Positions 43,601 to 52,381 are shown, numbered from the stretch's first letter. The stretch is 64,000 nt of DNA from Piscinibacterium candidicorallinum (GCF_047549485.1 NZ_CP180191.1:1116001-1180000), one strand, 5' to 3'. Made by a program: numbers and translations. Notes: generated by a model not told the origin, from the sequence alone.

Positions 43601-46600
43601 GCACCACGCCCGTGTGTACGCCCAGCAGCCCGCAGGCCAGCCTGGCCGTGGGCGGCACGATCAGCTGCACGGCCAGCTTCACCGTGCCAGCCAGCCCGGT
43701 GAACGCCACCGTGACGGCTGGTAGCGACCAGAGCGGTGCCAATGCGCGCGATCCCAACCTGGGCAACAACACCGCGACGGGCAGCCTGACGGGCAGCACG
43801 CTGACGGTGTCTGGCAGCGTGTTCCGAGACGACGACGGCTCCGGCCTGAGAAACGGCGCCGAGCCTGGCAGCAACGCCGGCAGCGCCAACCTGCGAGCCG
43901 TGCTGATCAACACCACGAACAACACCGTGGCCGCGGTGAGCGCGGTGGATGGCACGACGGGAGCCTTCAGCTTCGCGGGCCTGCCGGTGGGCAGCTACGA
44001 GATCCTGATCAGCAACGCCGCGGCTGCGCCCGCGGTGGGTTCGAGCAGCACGGGGCTGAGCCCCAGCCTGCCTGCGGGCTTCGTGTTCACGGGCGACAGC
44101 GCCAATGGCGCGAGCGTGGTGGCCCCGGCCGACGGTCGGGTGAGCCTGGGCAGCGTGAGCGCCAGCACCACGACGCCGACCATCGGCGTGCAGGCGCGCG
44201 CCGACATGGTGGCCACGGCGCCCGTGTTCAGTGGCGGCAGCACCGTGGGCAGCAGCGCCACGGTGAGCTACAGCTGCGTGAACAACGGTCCTGCGGCGGC
44301 CACGACGGCCAGCTGCGTGATCGCTGGATTGCCCGCGGGCACCACGCCCGTGTGTACGCCCAGCAGCCCGCAGGCCAGCCTGGCCGTGGGCGGCACGATC
44401 AGCTGCACGGCCAGCTTCACCGTGCCAGCCAGCCCGGTGAACGCCACCGTGACGGCTGGTAGCGACCAGAGCGGTGCCAATGCGCGCGATCCCAACCTGG
44501 GCAACAACACCGCGACGGGCAGCCTGACGGGCAGCACGCTGACGGTGTCTGGCAGCGTGTTCCGAGACGACGACGGCTCCGGCCTGAGAAACGGCGCCGA
44601 GCCTGGCAGCAACGCCGGCAGCGCCAACCTGCGAGCCGTGCTGATCAACACCACGAACAACACCGTGGCCGCGGTGAGCGCGGTGGATGGCACGACGGGA
44701 GCCTTCAGCTTCGCGGGCCTGCCGGTGGGCAGCTACGAGATCCTGATCAGCAACGCCGCGGCTGCGCCCGCGGTGGGTTCGAGCAGCACGGGGCTGAGCC
44801 CCAGCCTGCCTGCGGGCTTCGTGTTCACGGGCGACAGCGCCAATGGCGCGAGCGTGGTGGCCCCGGCCGACGGTCGGGTGAGCCTGGGCAGCGTGAGCGC
44901 CAGCACCACGACGCCGACCATCGGCGTGCAGGCGCGCGCCGACATGGTGGCCACGGCGCCCGTGTTCAGTGGCGGCAGCACCGTGGGCAGCAGCGCCACG
45001 GTGAGCTACAGCTGCGTGAACAACGGTCCTGCGGCGGCCACGACGGCCAGCTGCGTGATCGCTGGATTGCCCGCGGGCACCACGCCCGTGTGTACGCCCA
45101 GCAGCCCGCAGGCCAGCCTGGCCGTGGGCGGCACGATCAGCTGCACGGCCAGCTTCACCGTGCCAGCCAGCCCGGTGAACGCCACCGTGACGGCTGGTAG
45201 CGACCAGAGCGGTGCCAATGCGCGCGATCCCAACCTGGGCAACAACACCGCGACGGGCAGCCTGACGGGCAGCACGCTGACGGTGTCTGGCAGCGTGTTC
45301 CGAGACGACGACGGCTCCGGCCTGAGAAACGGCGCCGAGCCTGGCAGCAACGCCGGCAGCGCCAACCTGCGAGCCGTGCTGATCAACACCACGAACAACA
45401 CCGTGGCCGCGGTGAGCGCGGTGGATGGCACGACGGGAGCCTTCAGCTTCGCGGGCCTGCCGGTGGGCAGCTACGAGATCCTGATCAGCAACGCCGCGGC
45501 TGCGCCCGCGGTGGGTTCGAGCAGCACGGGGCTGAGCCCCAGCCTGCCTGCGGGCTTCGTGTTCACGGGCGACAGCGCCAATGGCGCGAGCGTGGTGGCC
45601 CCGGCCGACGGTCGGGTGAGCCTGGGCAGCGTGAGCGCCAGCACCACGACGCCGACCATCGGCGTGCAGGCGCGCGCCGACATGGTGGCCACGGCGCCCG
45701 TGTTCAGTGGCGGCAGCACCGTGGGCAGCAGCGCCACGGTGAGCTACAGCTGCGTGAACAACGGTCCTGCGGCGGCCACGACGGCCAGCTGCGTGATCGC
45801 TGGATTGCCCGCGGGCACCACGCCCGTGTGTACGCCCAGCAGCCCGCAGGCCAGCCTGGCCGTGGGCGGCACGATCAGCTGCACGGCCAGCTTCACCGTG
45901 CCAGCCAGCCCGGTGAACGCCACCGTGACGGCTGGTAGCGACCAGAGCGGTGCCAATGCGCGCGATCCCAACCTGGGCAACAACACCGCGACGGGCACTC
46001 TCACACCGGTAGTCGCTCCTGATTTGACGGTGAGAATTTCAGGAGTGCCCGCGGAATCCCTGCCGGGGTCGACCGTGTCCGGCACAGTGACGTGCACGAA
46101 CAGCGCGCCAACTGGCAGCGGATCTGCAGACGCCGTCACTTGCACGGTGGCGTCTTCGACGCCTGGTGTGGTTGTCACCGTGGGCGCGTGCACACCGCCC
46201 GCGGGTACGTCGCTCGTGCCGGGCGCCAGCATCACCTGCGCGTTTACCTATCGCCAACCCAATTCCGGCTCTGTGACCCTGGTAGGGACGACCACGACAA
46301 CGACCCCCGAGTCAAATCCGAACAACAACAGCACGACAGTCAGTGTGGGCACGACCGCAACGACGGGCCTTGCATCGGGTGTGGTGTATTCCTCGCTGCT
46401 GCGCACCCCCGTCGCTGGAGCGACTGTGACGTTGCAAGGCCCACCGGGTTTTGATCCCGCCCGTCATCTGCTTGGCGGGGCCACCGCAGTCACTCAGGTC
46501 ACGCAGACAGGCGGCGCTTCAGTGCCCGGTGGATATTCGTTCACCCTGTTGAACGCCGGCTTGTCGGGTGGCGCCCCCGCTGGTACGTACACCATCGTGT

Positions 46601-47739
46601 TGCAGGCGCCTGCCGGCTTCCGTGCGCCGGCCACGCAGGGCGGCGTGATCCCGGCATGCCCGACGCTGACCGTTGCAGGCAGCGCAGGCAGTGCGTTGCC
46701 TGTGCAGCCGCAGACGGGCGCACCCGCTTCGGGGGTGAGTGGCGGTGTCTGTGCCACCACGGGCCAGGCCGGTACGCAGTACTACCTAAGCTTCACGATT
46801 TCGGCTACGAGCGGCAACGTCACCAACAACCATATCCCGCTTGACCCGCTGCTGGCGGCGCCGATCTTTGTCGAGAAGCAGGCTGGCGCTGGTGAGGCTG
46901 AGCTGGGACAGGTGGTGCCGTACACCATCCGTGTGCGCAGTCCCGGGGGCATCAACACGGACGTCACGGTCACCGACCGCATGCCGCGTGGCTTCATCTA
47001 CGTACCCGGCTCGCTGACTGTGGATGGGCAACGCCAGGCTGATCCTGCCGGCGCGCCCGGCCCGGTGCTCTCGATTCCGCTGGGTTCATTCAGTGGGGAT
47101 CGCACAATCACCTATCGCCTGCGCGTAGGTGTGGGTGCGGCCGAAGGTGATGGCGTGAACCGCGCCCGCGCGGCCTCGGCTGGCGGCGCGCAGTCCAATG
47201 AGGCGATCGCCCGTGTTCGCGTGAAGCGCGGTGTGTTCACGACCGATGCCTGCGTGGTGGGTAAGGTGTTCGTGGATTGCAATGGCAACTCCATCCAGGA
47301 CCGCGAGGAAGTCGGCATTCCGGGCGTGAAGCTGCTGTTCACCGACGGCACCTATGTCGTGACCGACAGCGAAGGCAAGTACAGCTACTGCGGCTTGCCG
47401 CCGCGCACGCACGGTCTGAAGGTGGATCCGTTGACGTTGCCGCGCGGCGCGTACCTGACCACGAGCAGCAACCGCAATGCCCTTGATCCCAACTCGCTGT
47501 TCATCGATCTGAAGGCGGGTGAGCTGCATCGAGCCGATTTCATCGAAGGTACCTGTTCCCAGGACGTCATGAACCAGGTCAAGGCACGCCGATCCCAAGG
47601 CGAACCCGGCGCAGCCAGCCGTGAAGGCAAGAGCGACGGAAACCTGCGCTTCCGAAGTCGGGACCCAGCGGTGGAGGGTACACAACCCGTGCCTGCCCAG
47701 CGTGAGCCCCAACCGCGTCGCCAAGGAGGCCAGCAATGA
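40678..47739 (+). CDS. Giant exported repeat protein C (DUF11 and SdrD B-like units)
   Basis: 2353 residues. Signal peptide 1-31 (ending ASA-QT). A unique DUF11-like domain spans about 35-188. Residues 191-1773 are 6.4 copies of a 246-residue unit. Each unit holds a DUF11-like domain with four cysteines (SYSCVNNGPA...SCVIAG...PVCTPS...ISCTASF) and an SdrD/Cna-B-like domain (SGSVFRDDDGSG...GAFSFAGLPVGSYEIL). After the repeats come a DUF11-like domain, a Cna-B-like domain (about 1895-2055), another DUF11 domain from 2060 and an SdrD B-like domain (GKVFVDCNGNSIQDREE, about 2195-2280). The tail is basic and disordered. There is no LPXTG or autotransporter barrel, so it must rely on another protein for surface attachment. 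Confidence 0.82.
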   Translation: MMMTFRSLFKRFSPSAVLLAAAFMLASAASAQTSVTNTARVTLPTDVTTPAGATFVEGSDTDPVRRATLTKAFAPTSVTINQPSTLTFTITNGTGNPEQVGIAFTDTLPTGVVVTGATVSNQCGGTVVAAAGATSVAFTGGTLASGVASCAVSVQVIAAAPGSYVNAAGNVGSLSGNLINSVNATLTVTAADMVATAPVFSGGSTVGSSATVSYSCVNNGPAAATTASCVIAGLPAGTTPVCTPSSPQASLAVGGTISCTASFTVPASPVNATVTAGSDQSGANARDPNLGNNTATGSLTGSTLTVSGSVFRDDDGSGLRNGAEPGSNAGSANLRAVLINTTNNTVAAVSAVDGTTGAFSFAGLPVGSYEILISNAAAAPAVGSSSTGLSPSLPAGFVFTGDSANGASVVAPADGRVSLGSVSASTTTPTIGVQARADMVATAPVFSGGSTVGSSATVSYSCVNNGPAAATTASCVIAGLPAGTTPVCTPSSPQASLAVGGTISCTASFTVPASPVNATVTAGSDQSGANARDPNLGNNTATGSLTGSTLTVSGSVFRDDDGSGLRNGAEPGSNAGSANLRAVLINTTNNTVAAVSAVDGTTGAFSFAGLPVGSYEILISNAAAAPAVGSSSTGLSPSLPAGFVFTGDSANGASVVAPADGRVSLGSVSASTTTPTIGVQARADMVATAPVFSGGSTVGSSATVSYSCVNNGPAAATTASCVIAGLPAGTTPVCTPSSPQASLAVGGTISCTASFTVPASPVNATVTAGSDQSGANARDPNLGNNTATGSLTGSTLTVSGSVFRDDDGSGLRNGAEPGSNAGSANLRAVLINTTNNTVAAVSAVDGTTGAFSFAGLPVGSYEILISNAAAAPAVGSSSTGLSPSLPAGFVFTGDSANGASVVAPADGRVSLGSVSASTTTPTIGVQARADMVATAPVFSGGSTVGSSATVSYSCVNNGPAAATTASCVIAGLPAGTTPVCTPSSPQASLAVGGTISCTASFTVPASPVNATVTAGSDQSGANARDPNLGNNTATGSLTGSTLTVSGSVFRDDDGSGLRNGAEPGSNAGSANLRAVLINTTNNTVAAVSAVDGTTGAFSFAGLPVGSYEILISNAAAAPAVGSSSTGLSPSLPAGFVFTGDSANGASVVAPADGRVSLGSVSASTTTPTIGVQARADMVATAPVFSGGSTVGSSATVSYSCVNNGPAAATTASCVIAGLPAGTTPVCTPSSPQASLAVGGTISCTASFTVPASPVNATVTAGSDQSGANARDPNLGNNTATGSLTGSTLTVSGSVFRDDDGSGLRNGAEPGSNAGSANLRAVLINTTNNTVAAVSAVDGTTGAFSFAGLPVGSYEILISNAAAAPAVGSSSTGLSPSLPAGFVFTGDSANGASVVAPADGRVSLGSVSASTTTPTIGVQARADMVATAPVFSGGSTVGSSATVSYSCVNNGPAAATTASCVIAGLPAGTTPVCTPSSPQASLAVGGTISCTASFTVPASPVNATVTAGSDQSGANARDPNLGNNTATGSLTGSTLTVSGSVFRDDDGSGLRNGAEPGSNAGSANLRAVLINTTNNTVAAVSAVDGTTGAFSFAGLPVGSYEILISNAAAAPAVGSSSTGLSPSLPAGFVFTGDSANGASVVAPADGRVSLGSVSASTTTPTIGVQARADMVATAPVFSGGSTVGSSATVSYSCVNNGPAAATTASCVIAGLPAGTTPVCTPSSPQASLAVGGTISCTASFTVPASPVNATVTAGSDQSGANARDPNLGNNTATGTLTPVVAPDLTVRISGVPAESLPGSTVSGTVTCTNSAPTGSGSADAVTCTVASSTPGVVVTVGACTPPAGTSLVPGASITCAFTYRQPNSGSVTLVGTTTTTTPESNPNNNSTTVSVGTTATTGLASGVVYSSLLRTPVAGATVTLQGPPGFDPARHLLGGATAVTQVTQTGGASVPGGYSFTLLNAGLSGGAPAGTYTIVLQAPAGFRAPATQGGVIPACPTLTVAGSAGSALPVQPQTGAPASGVSGGVCATTGQAGTQYYLSFTISATSGNVTNNHIPLDPLLAAPIFVEKQAGAGEAELGQVVPYTIRVRSPGGINTDVTVTDRMPRGFIYVPGSLTVDGQRQADPAGAPGPVLSIPLGSFSGDRTITYRLRVGVGAAEGDGVNRARAASAGGAQSNEAIARVRVKRGVFTTDACVVGKVFVDCNGNSIQDREEVGIPGVKLLFTDGTYVVTDSEGKYSYCGLPPRTHGLKVDPLTLPRGAYLTTSSNRNALDPNSLFIDLKAGELHRADFIEGTCSQDVMNQVKARRSQGEPGAASREGKSDGNLRFRSRDPAVEGTQPVPAQREPQPRRQGGQQ
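41248..45997 (+). repeat. 738-bp tandem repeat array (6.4 copies)
   Basis: Units begin at 41248, 41986, 42724, 43462, 44200, 44938 and 45676 (the last is partial, 322 bp). The period is 738 bp, exactly 246 codons, so copy-number change keeps the frame. I see no base differences between copies, including at third codon positions. Confidence 0.93.
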
Positions 47740-50700
47740 GCCGCGACCTCCTCAACCCGCGCAAGACCATGAGCCAGTCTGTGATGCCGAATACCTGCCG
47801 CGAGCTGCCTAAGCGCACCGTGCTAGCCACGTCGATCGCGGCGCTGCTTGCGATCGGATCATTCGGCTCCGCGGCCTCTGCCTGGGCGCAGGCCGAGACC
47901 GTTGCTGCGAAGTCCGAGAAGCCGGAACTCTCGCGCAACGAGCCGCCAGCCTCCGGGTTCGTGCCGGTCATTCGTGAAGGCGAAGGTCTGACCCCCGCCA
48001 ACTCCAACCTGCCGCGCATGGCCCCCGGCCGCAGCGACCGGATCATCGAGCTGACCACTGCGCGAAATGACATTCCCGCAGATGGCCAGACTCGGGTGCG
48101 CTTGCGCGTGCGCGTGCTTGATCCGAAGGATCAAGTTGTCAAGGAAGACGCGATTGCGACGGTGAACTTCTCCGCGGGGCGCCTGCAGCTGCTCGATCGC
48201 CCCCTGGACGAGACCACCCCCTATCGCGGTGACCGCAGCGGTGTGGTGCCGGGCGTCCAGGTTGCGCTCAAGGACGGCGTGGCGGAGTTCGACTTGATCG
48301 CCCCGAGCGAGGCGCGCGACGTCGAAGTGCGCGTACTGGCCTACGGCAACGAGGTGATTGGCACCCTGCGCTTTGTGCCGGACAAGCGCGAGCTGGTCGG
48401 CATCGGGGTGATCGAAGGACTGATCGCGCTCAACAAGAACCGCACCGATGGCGTGCGCGACGACGGCGTCGAAAAGGATCTGCGCAACATCCAGCGCGAG
48501 TTCGCCAATGGCCGCGGTTCTGCAGGATTGTCTGCGCGCATGTTCTTCAAGGGGCTGGTCAAGGGCGACTATCTGCTGACCCTGGGCTACGACAGCGACA
48601 AGGACAGCCGCAGCCGGCTGTTCCGCGACATTCAGCCCGAGGAGTACTACCCCGTCTATGGCGACTCCTCGCTCAAGGGCTTCGACGCCCGGACTGCAGC
48701 GCGACTGTATGTGCGTGTGGACAAGGATCGTTCGTACGTGCTGTACGGCGACATCCAGACTGCCGCGCAGTTCGAATCCATGGCGCTGGCCAACTACCAG
48801 CGTTCGCTCACCGGCTTCAAGTGGCATGGCGAGAACGAGCGCTTCAGCGCCAATGTCTTCGCCGCGCGCGACAACGTCCGCCAAGTGGTGGAAGAGCAGC
48901 CTGCACGCGGCATCTCCGGCCCGTACTTCGTCAGCAACCTGACCGGCATCCGTAACTCGGAGCGCGTTGAGCTCGTGACCCGGGACCGCAACCAGCCTGC
49001 CGTGATCCTGCAGGTGCAGGCGCAGGCCCGCTTTGTGGACTACACCTTTGAGCCCTTCTCCGGCCAGGTGATCTTCAAGGGCCCGGTGCCGACGCTGGAT
49101 TCGAACCTGAACCCGATCTCCGTACGCATCACCTATGAGGTGGAGCAGGGCGGCGAGAAGTTCTGGGTGGCAGGCGCAGACGGCCAGTTCAAGCTGAGCA
49201 AGGACGTGGCCGTGGGTGGCTCGATCGCGCGCGACGAGAACCCGCTGGCCAGGTACACCCTGGGCGGCCTGAACGCCACTGCCAAGCTCGGTGCCAACAC
49301 CGTGCTGCTGGCCGAGATTGCCCGTTCCGATGGCCGTGGCGCCAGCCAGACCGTGGCGCCCTCGCTGCCGGTTACCGCCAACAGCGGCAATGCTGCGCGC
49401 ATCGAGCTGCGTGCTGCGGGCGAGGCGGGCAGTCTGCGTGCCTACGCCGCACGTGCGGAGGAAGGCTTCTACAACCCGTCGTCTTCGCTGGCTGCCGGGC
49501 GGACCGAAGCGGCCGTACGCGGTGAGCTCAAGCTCAGCAACGACCTGAAGGGCTTCACAGAGGCCGTACGCACGCAGGACGACGTGAACGGCGCCAAGCG
49601 CACCGGTGTCACTGCGGGCGTGAGCCTGCAGATGAGCAAGGCGTTCACGGTGGACGTGTTCGGCCGGACAAGCCGCGATCAAGGTGCTGCCGTGACCTCG
49701 ACCGTGACCGACTCCAATCTGGGCACCTTCAACCCGGGCGCCGGCCAGAACCTCTCGCCGTTTACGCTCAACGCGCAGCAAGGAGTCGCCCCGCGCCTGA
49801 CGAACGCCACGTCTGTGGGCGTGCGCAGCCGCTACCAGTGGACGGAAAAGTCCGCCGTGTTCGGCGAGGTTGAGAGCGAAGTGGACGGCGCGCGCCGCGA
49901 CCGCTTCCAGATCGGCGCGGACTACCAGATCTGGGACAGCGTGCGTGTCTACGGCCGCCACGAGTGGATCACCAGCACCTCTGGGCTGTACGACGCAGCC
50001 ACCGCGAGTAACCCGGGCGCCAGCACACGCACCACCACCTTCGGTGTGGCCTCCAGCTACATGCGCAATGGCGATGTGTACAGCGAATACCGAATCCGCG
50101 ATTCCATCTCCGGCTATGAGTCTCAGGCCGCTGCCGGCATCCGAAACACGTGGCCGCTGCGCGAGGGCGTGGCCATGCTCACCAGCCTGGAGCGCGTGAA
50201 GTCGATCGACTTCCGGCCGGCCAATGGCTCAAGCGGCTTCCCCTCGGGCAACCCGACGGATGCAATTGCCGGCGCACTGGGCGTGGAGCTGACCTACAGT
50301 CCGGACTGGAAGGCCTCCGGCAAGATCGAGGCGCGGCAGGACACGCAGAACACGCAGCTGCTTTCCACCCTCGCTGGTGCCATGAAGCTGGACCGTAACT
50401 TCACGGGCCTGGCGCGCAACTACTACAACCGCACCTTCAGCCGCACGGGCCAGGGCGCGCGCACCGAGAACCGCTTCCAGCTCGGCGTGGCCTGGCGCGA
50501 CGTGGACACCAACGTGTGGTCCGCTCTGGGCCGCTACGAGTACCGATACGCTGAAGGCAAGGCCTGCGACGTCAACGGCTTCTGCACGGGTGATCTGATC
50601 CGCGCCAGCATCATCGCCGGCACCGTGAACTACCACCCCAGCCGGCCGTGGTGGATCAGCGGTCAGGCGGCCTATCGCTACGACCACGCCAAGATCGACG

Positions 50701-51029
50701 GCTCCAACAGCATCTACATGCTGGGCGGCCGCGTGATCTATGACATCACCGAGCGCTGGGACGTCTCTGCCGCCGGCTTCATGCTGGCATCGCCCAATGG
50801 CGGCGGCCGCCAGTACGCCAGCGGTCTGGAGGGCGGCTACCTGCTCGGCCAGAACCTCTGGCTGTCGGTCGGCTTCAACTGGCGCGGCTTCAGCAATGAC
50901 CTCGGCGTGGACGACTACACCAACCGCGGCGTCTACATCCGCTTGCGCACCAAGTTCGACGAAAGCCTGTTCGGCATCAACCGTGACGACAAGACCCGCA
51001 CGCCGGACGCGCCTCGGGTCGGTCCTTGA
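47736..51029 (+). CDS. Predicted outer-membrane beta-barrel protein D
   Basis: 1097 residues. A signal peptide with an unusually long n-region (cleavage near AWA-QA, residue 51) is followed by a Pro-rich linker. An invasin-like Ig domain spans about 100-215 (IIELTTARNDIPADGQTRVRLRVRVLD), then a long region of alternating amphipathic strands (about 250-1097), with EEYYPVYGDSS and YVLYGDIQT, consistent with a large outer-membrane barrel. The last residues are not a canonical terminal Phe, since a short hydrophilic tail follows LRTKFDESLFG. The ATG overlaps the stop of gene C by 4 bp and has AAGGAGG upstream. Probable anchor or export pore for proteins A-C; this is inference from context. Confidence 0.78.
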   Translation: MSRDLLNPRKTMSQSVMPNTCRELPKRTVLATSIAALLAIGSFGSAASAWAQAETVAAKSEKPELSRNEPPASGFVPVIREGEGLTPANSNLPRMAPGRSDRIIELTTARNDIPADGQTRVRLRVRVLDPKDQVVKEDAIATVNFSAGRLQLLDRPLDETTPYRGDRSGVVPGVQVALKDGVAEFDLIAPSEARDVEVRVLAYGNEVIGTLRFVPDKRELVGIGVIEGLIALNKNRTDGVRDDGVEKDLRNIQREFANGRGSAGLSARMFFKGLVKGDYLLTLGYDSDKDSRSRLFRDIQPEEYYPVYGDSSLKGFDARTAARLYVRVDKDRSYVLYGDIQTAAQFESMALANYQRSLTGFKWHGENERFSANVFAARDNVRQVVEEQPARGISGPYFVSNLTGIRNSERVELVTRDRNQPAVILQVQAQARFVDYTFEPFSGQVIFKGPVPTLDSNLNPISVRITYEVEQGGEKFWVAGADGQFKLSKDVAVGGSIARDENPLARYTLGGLNATAKLGANTVLLAEIARSDGRGASQTVAPSLPVTANSGNAARIELRAAGEAGSLRAYAARAEEGFYNPSSSLAAGRTEAAVRGELKLSNDLKGFTEAVRTQDDVNGAKRTGVTAGVSLQMSKAFTVDVFGRTSRDQGAAVTSTVTDSNLGTFNPGAGQNLSPFTLNAQQGVAPRLTNATSVGVRSRYQWTEKSAVFGEVESEVDGARRDRFQIGADYQIWDSVRVYGRHEWITSTSGLYDAATASNPGASTRTTTFGVASSYMRNGDVYSEYRIRDSISGYESQAAAGIRNTWPLREGVAMLTSLERVKSIDFRPANGSSGFPSGNPTDAIAGALGVELTYSPDWKASGKIEARQDTQNTQLLSTLAGAMKLDRNFTGLARNYYNRTFSRTGQGARTENRFQLGVAWRDVDTNVWSALGRYEYRYAEGKACDVNGFCTGDLIRASIIAGTVNYHPSRPWWISGQAAYRYDHAKIDGSNSIYMLGGRVIYDITERWDVSAAGFMLASPNGGGRQYASGLEGGYLLGQNLWLSVGFNWRGFSNDLGVDDYTNRGVYIRLRTKFDESLFGINRDDKTRTPDAPRVGP

Positions 51030-51081
51030 TCTCTGCACTTGAGCACCGATACCGCACTGCACCGCACACTGGACATTCACC

Positions 51082-52215
51082 ATGCACTCGCTGAATCCCC
51101 TCCGAATCATGACGCCTCGCCTTGCCATGCTGGCCGCCGCGCTGCTCGCCGCTGGCTGCGCCACGCAGAACACCTCGCCCGCCGGCAGCAACCTGGCTTC
51201 GCAAAACGCGCGCGTGAATGACACGACCATCAAGGCCGACCAGGACAGCTTCAACCGCCTGCGCAAGCGCCATGAAGATCTGGCCAACGTCGGCAACCCT
51301 GTCAGCAGCTACGGCATGGCCAAGGCCATGTGCTGGCAGGACGTTGCCTTCCACGAATACACCCGCAATGACCGCTCCGCCTTCCCGGAGCTTGCGCTCA
51401 AGGAAAGCAGCAAGCTCATGGACCTGATCGCCGCCAAGCAGACCATTCCGCAGGACACCCCGCTGCTCAACGGCGCCAAGCGTCTGCGTGAAGACCTCTG
51501 GCAGCGCGCCGCCAAGCTCAAGGGCGACGCCGGCTACAGCTGCGTGGCCGACCGCGTGGGCTGCGCCGAAGTGCGCCTGTCCCATGCCGGGCACGAGTAT
51601 GTGCAGGGCGCGGGCTTCCGCGAGGAAGGCAGCTGGCGCTACGCCACGCCCTACATCGCCATTGCCGAGAATCTGCTGACCAGCGCTGAGCGCGATGTGG
51701 TGGCCTGCCGCGGTGCCGTAGCCGCGGCCCCGGTCGTGGCTGCGGCCGCGCCGGTTGCGCCTGCTGCGGGTGTCGTGCCTGCGCCGGTCATGGTCAAGCG
51801 CGAGATGGTCGAGGTGCCGGTGGTCGTGCTGTTTGACTACAACCGCTCGGATGCCCGGAACATCCGCCCCTTCTCGCGCGAGTCTCTGGATCGCATGGTC
51901 GCCCGCATCAAGAGCGGCGAGCTCAAGCCGGTGCGCATTGAGCTGGTGGGCCACGCCGACCGCCTGAACTCCACCGGCGACCCCAAGTACAACGACAAGC
52001 TCTCCGAGCGCCGCATCGAGACCGTCAAGCAGCTGCTCACCGCCGCCGGCGTGACCGCGCCGCAGGTCAGCTCCGTCGCCCGCGGCGACAGCCAGCAGGT
52101 GGAGGCCTGCAAGGGCAAGTTCCGCTCCATCCACGAAGAGCGCGAGTGTCTGCTGCCCAACCGCCGCGTGGAAGTGCGCGTGGTGTCGGAAGTGACTGCG
52201 CCCGTCGCGCGCTAA
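51082..52215 (+). CDS. OmpA-family lipoprotein E
   Basis: 377 residues. Lipobox LAAGC places the lipidated Cys at residue 26 (17 if ATG 51109 is the start). A helical domain (about 45-210, with conserved Cys in AMCWQD and YSCVADRVGCAE) is followed by an Ala/Pro/Val linker and a C-terminal OmpA-like peptidoglycan-binding domain (about 245-372: VVVLFDYNRSDARNIRP, LVGHADRLNSTGDPKYNDKLSERRIETVK, NRRVEVRV). The domain includes the Asp and Arg used to grip diaminopimelate. It lies 52 bp after gene D and probably tethers the surface complex to the cell wall. Confidence 0.88.
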   Translation: MHSLNPLRIMTPRLAMLAAALLAAGCATQNTSPAGSNLASQNARVNDTTIKADQDSFNRLRKRHEDLANVGNPVSSYGMAKAMCWQDVAFHEYTRNDRSAFPELALKESSKLMDLIAAKQTIPQDTPLLNGAKRLREDLWQRAAKLKGDAGYSCVADRVGCAEVRLSHAGHEYVQGAGFREEGSWRYATPYIAIAENLLTSAERDVVACRGAVAAAPVVAAAAPVAPAAGVVPAPVMVKREMVEVPVVVLFDYNRSDARNIRPFSRESLDRMVARIKSGELKPVRIELVGHADRLNSTGDPKYNDKLSERRIETVKQLLTAAGVTAPQVSSVARGDSQQVEACKGKFRSIHEERECLLPNRRVEVRVVSEVTAPVAR

Positions 52216-52267
52216 CGACAAGCCGTGGCGCGCCTGCGCCAGACCGCTTCAGACCAGGGGCTGAATT

Positions 52268-52306
52268 GCGCCGCTGCACCGCAAGGTCGGCGGCGCGTTT
52301 TCTTTT
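52268..52306 (+). terminator. Intrinsic terminator after the surface-protein operon
   Basis: Stem GCGCCGC/GCGGCGC (52268-52274 with 52290-52296), loop of 15 bases, followed by GTTTTCTTTT. Confidence 0.65.
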
Positions 52307-52334
52307 GAGCCTCTGGCGTGAGATGCACGAGGAA

Positions 52335-52381
52335 TTCTGAAGGCCAAAACAGCCCGAGATCCGCATGCGGCAAGCGGAAAG
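52335..52381. repeat. Right-end fragment of the intergenic inverted-repeat element
   Basis: TTCTGAAGGCC...GATCCGCATGCGGCAAGCGGAAAG matches the right end of the copies at 14755-14904 and 30906-30964. Confidence 0.55.

Noticed and set aside
41248..45997. CRISPR array or satellite
   Set aside because: Units are 738 bp with no variable spacers and are translated as an in-frame protein domain pair.
41316..46235. Series of identical minus-strand frames of 141 and 88 codons inside the tandem repeat array
   Set aside because: They are the mirror image of one coding unit repeated, GC-driven, and have no ribosome sites or similarity.
34841..52215. Integrative element or prophage downstream of tRNA-Leu
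   Set aside because: No integrase, recombinase, phage or conjugation gene, and no matching att repeat at the far end. Only the short repeats beside the tRNA remain, reported as a question.
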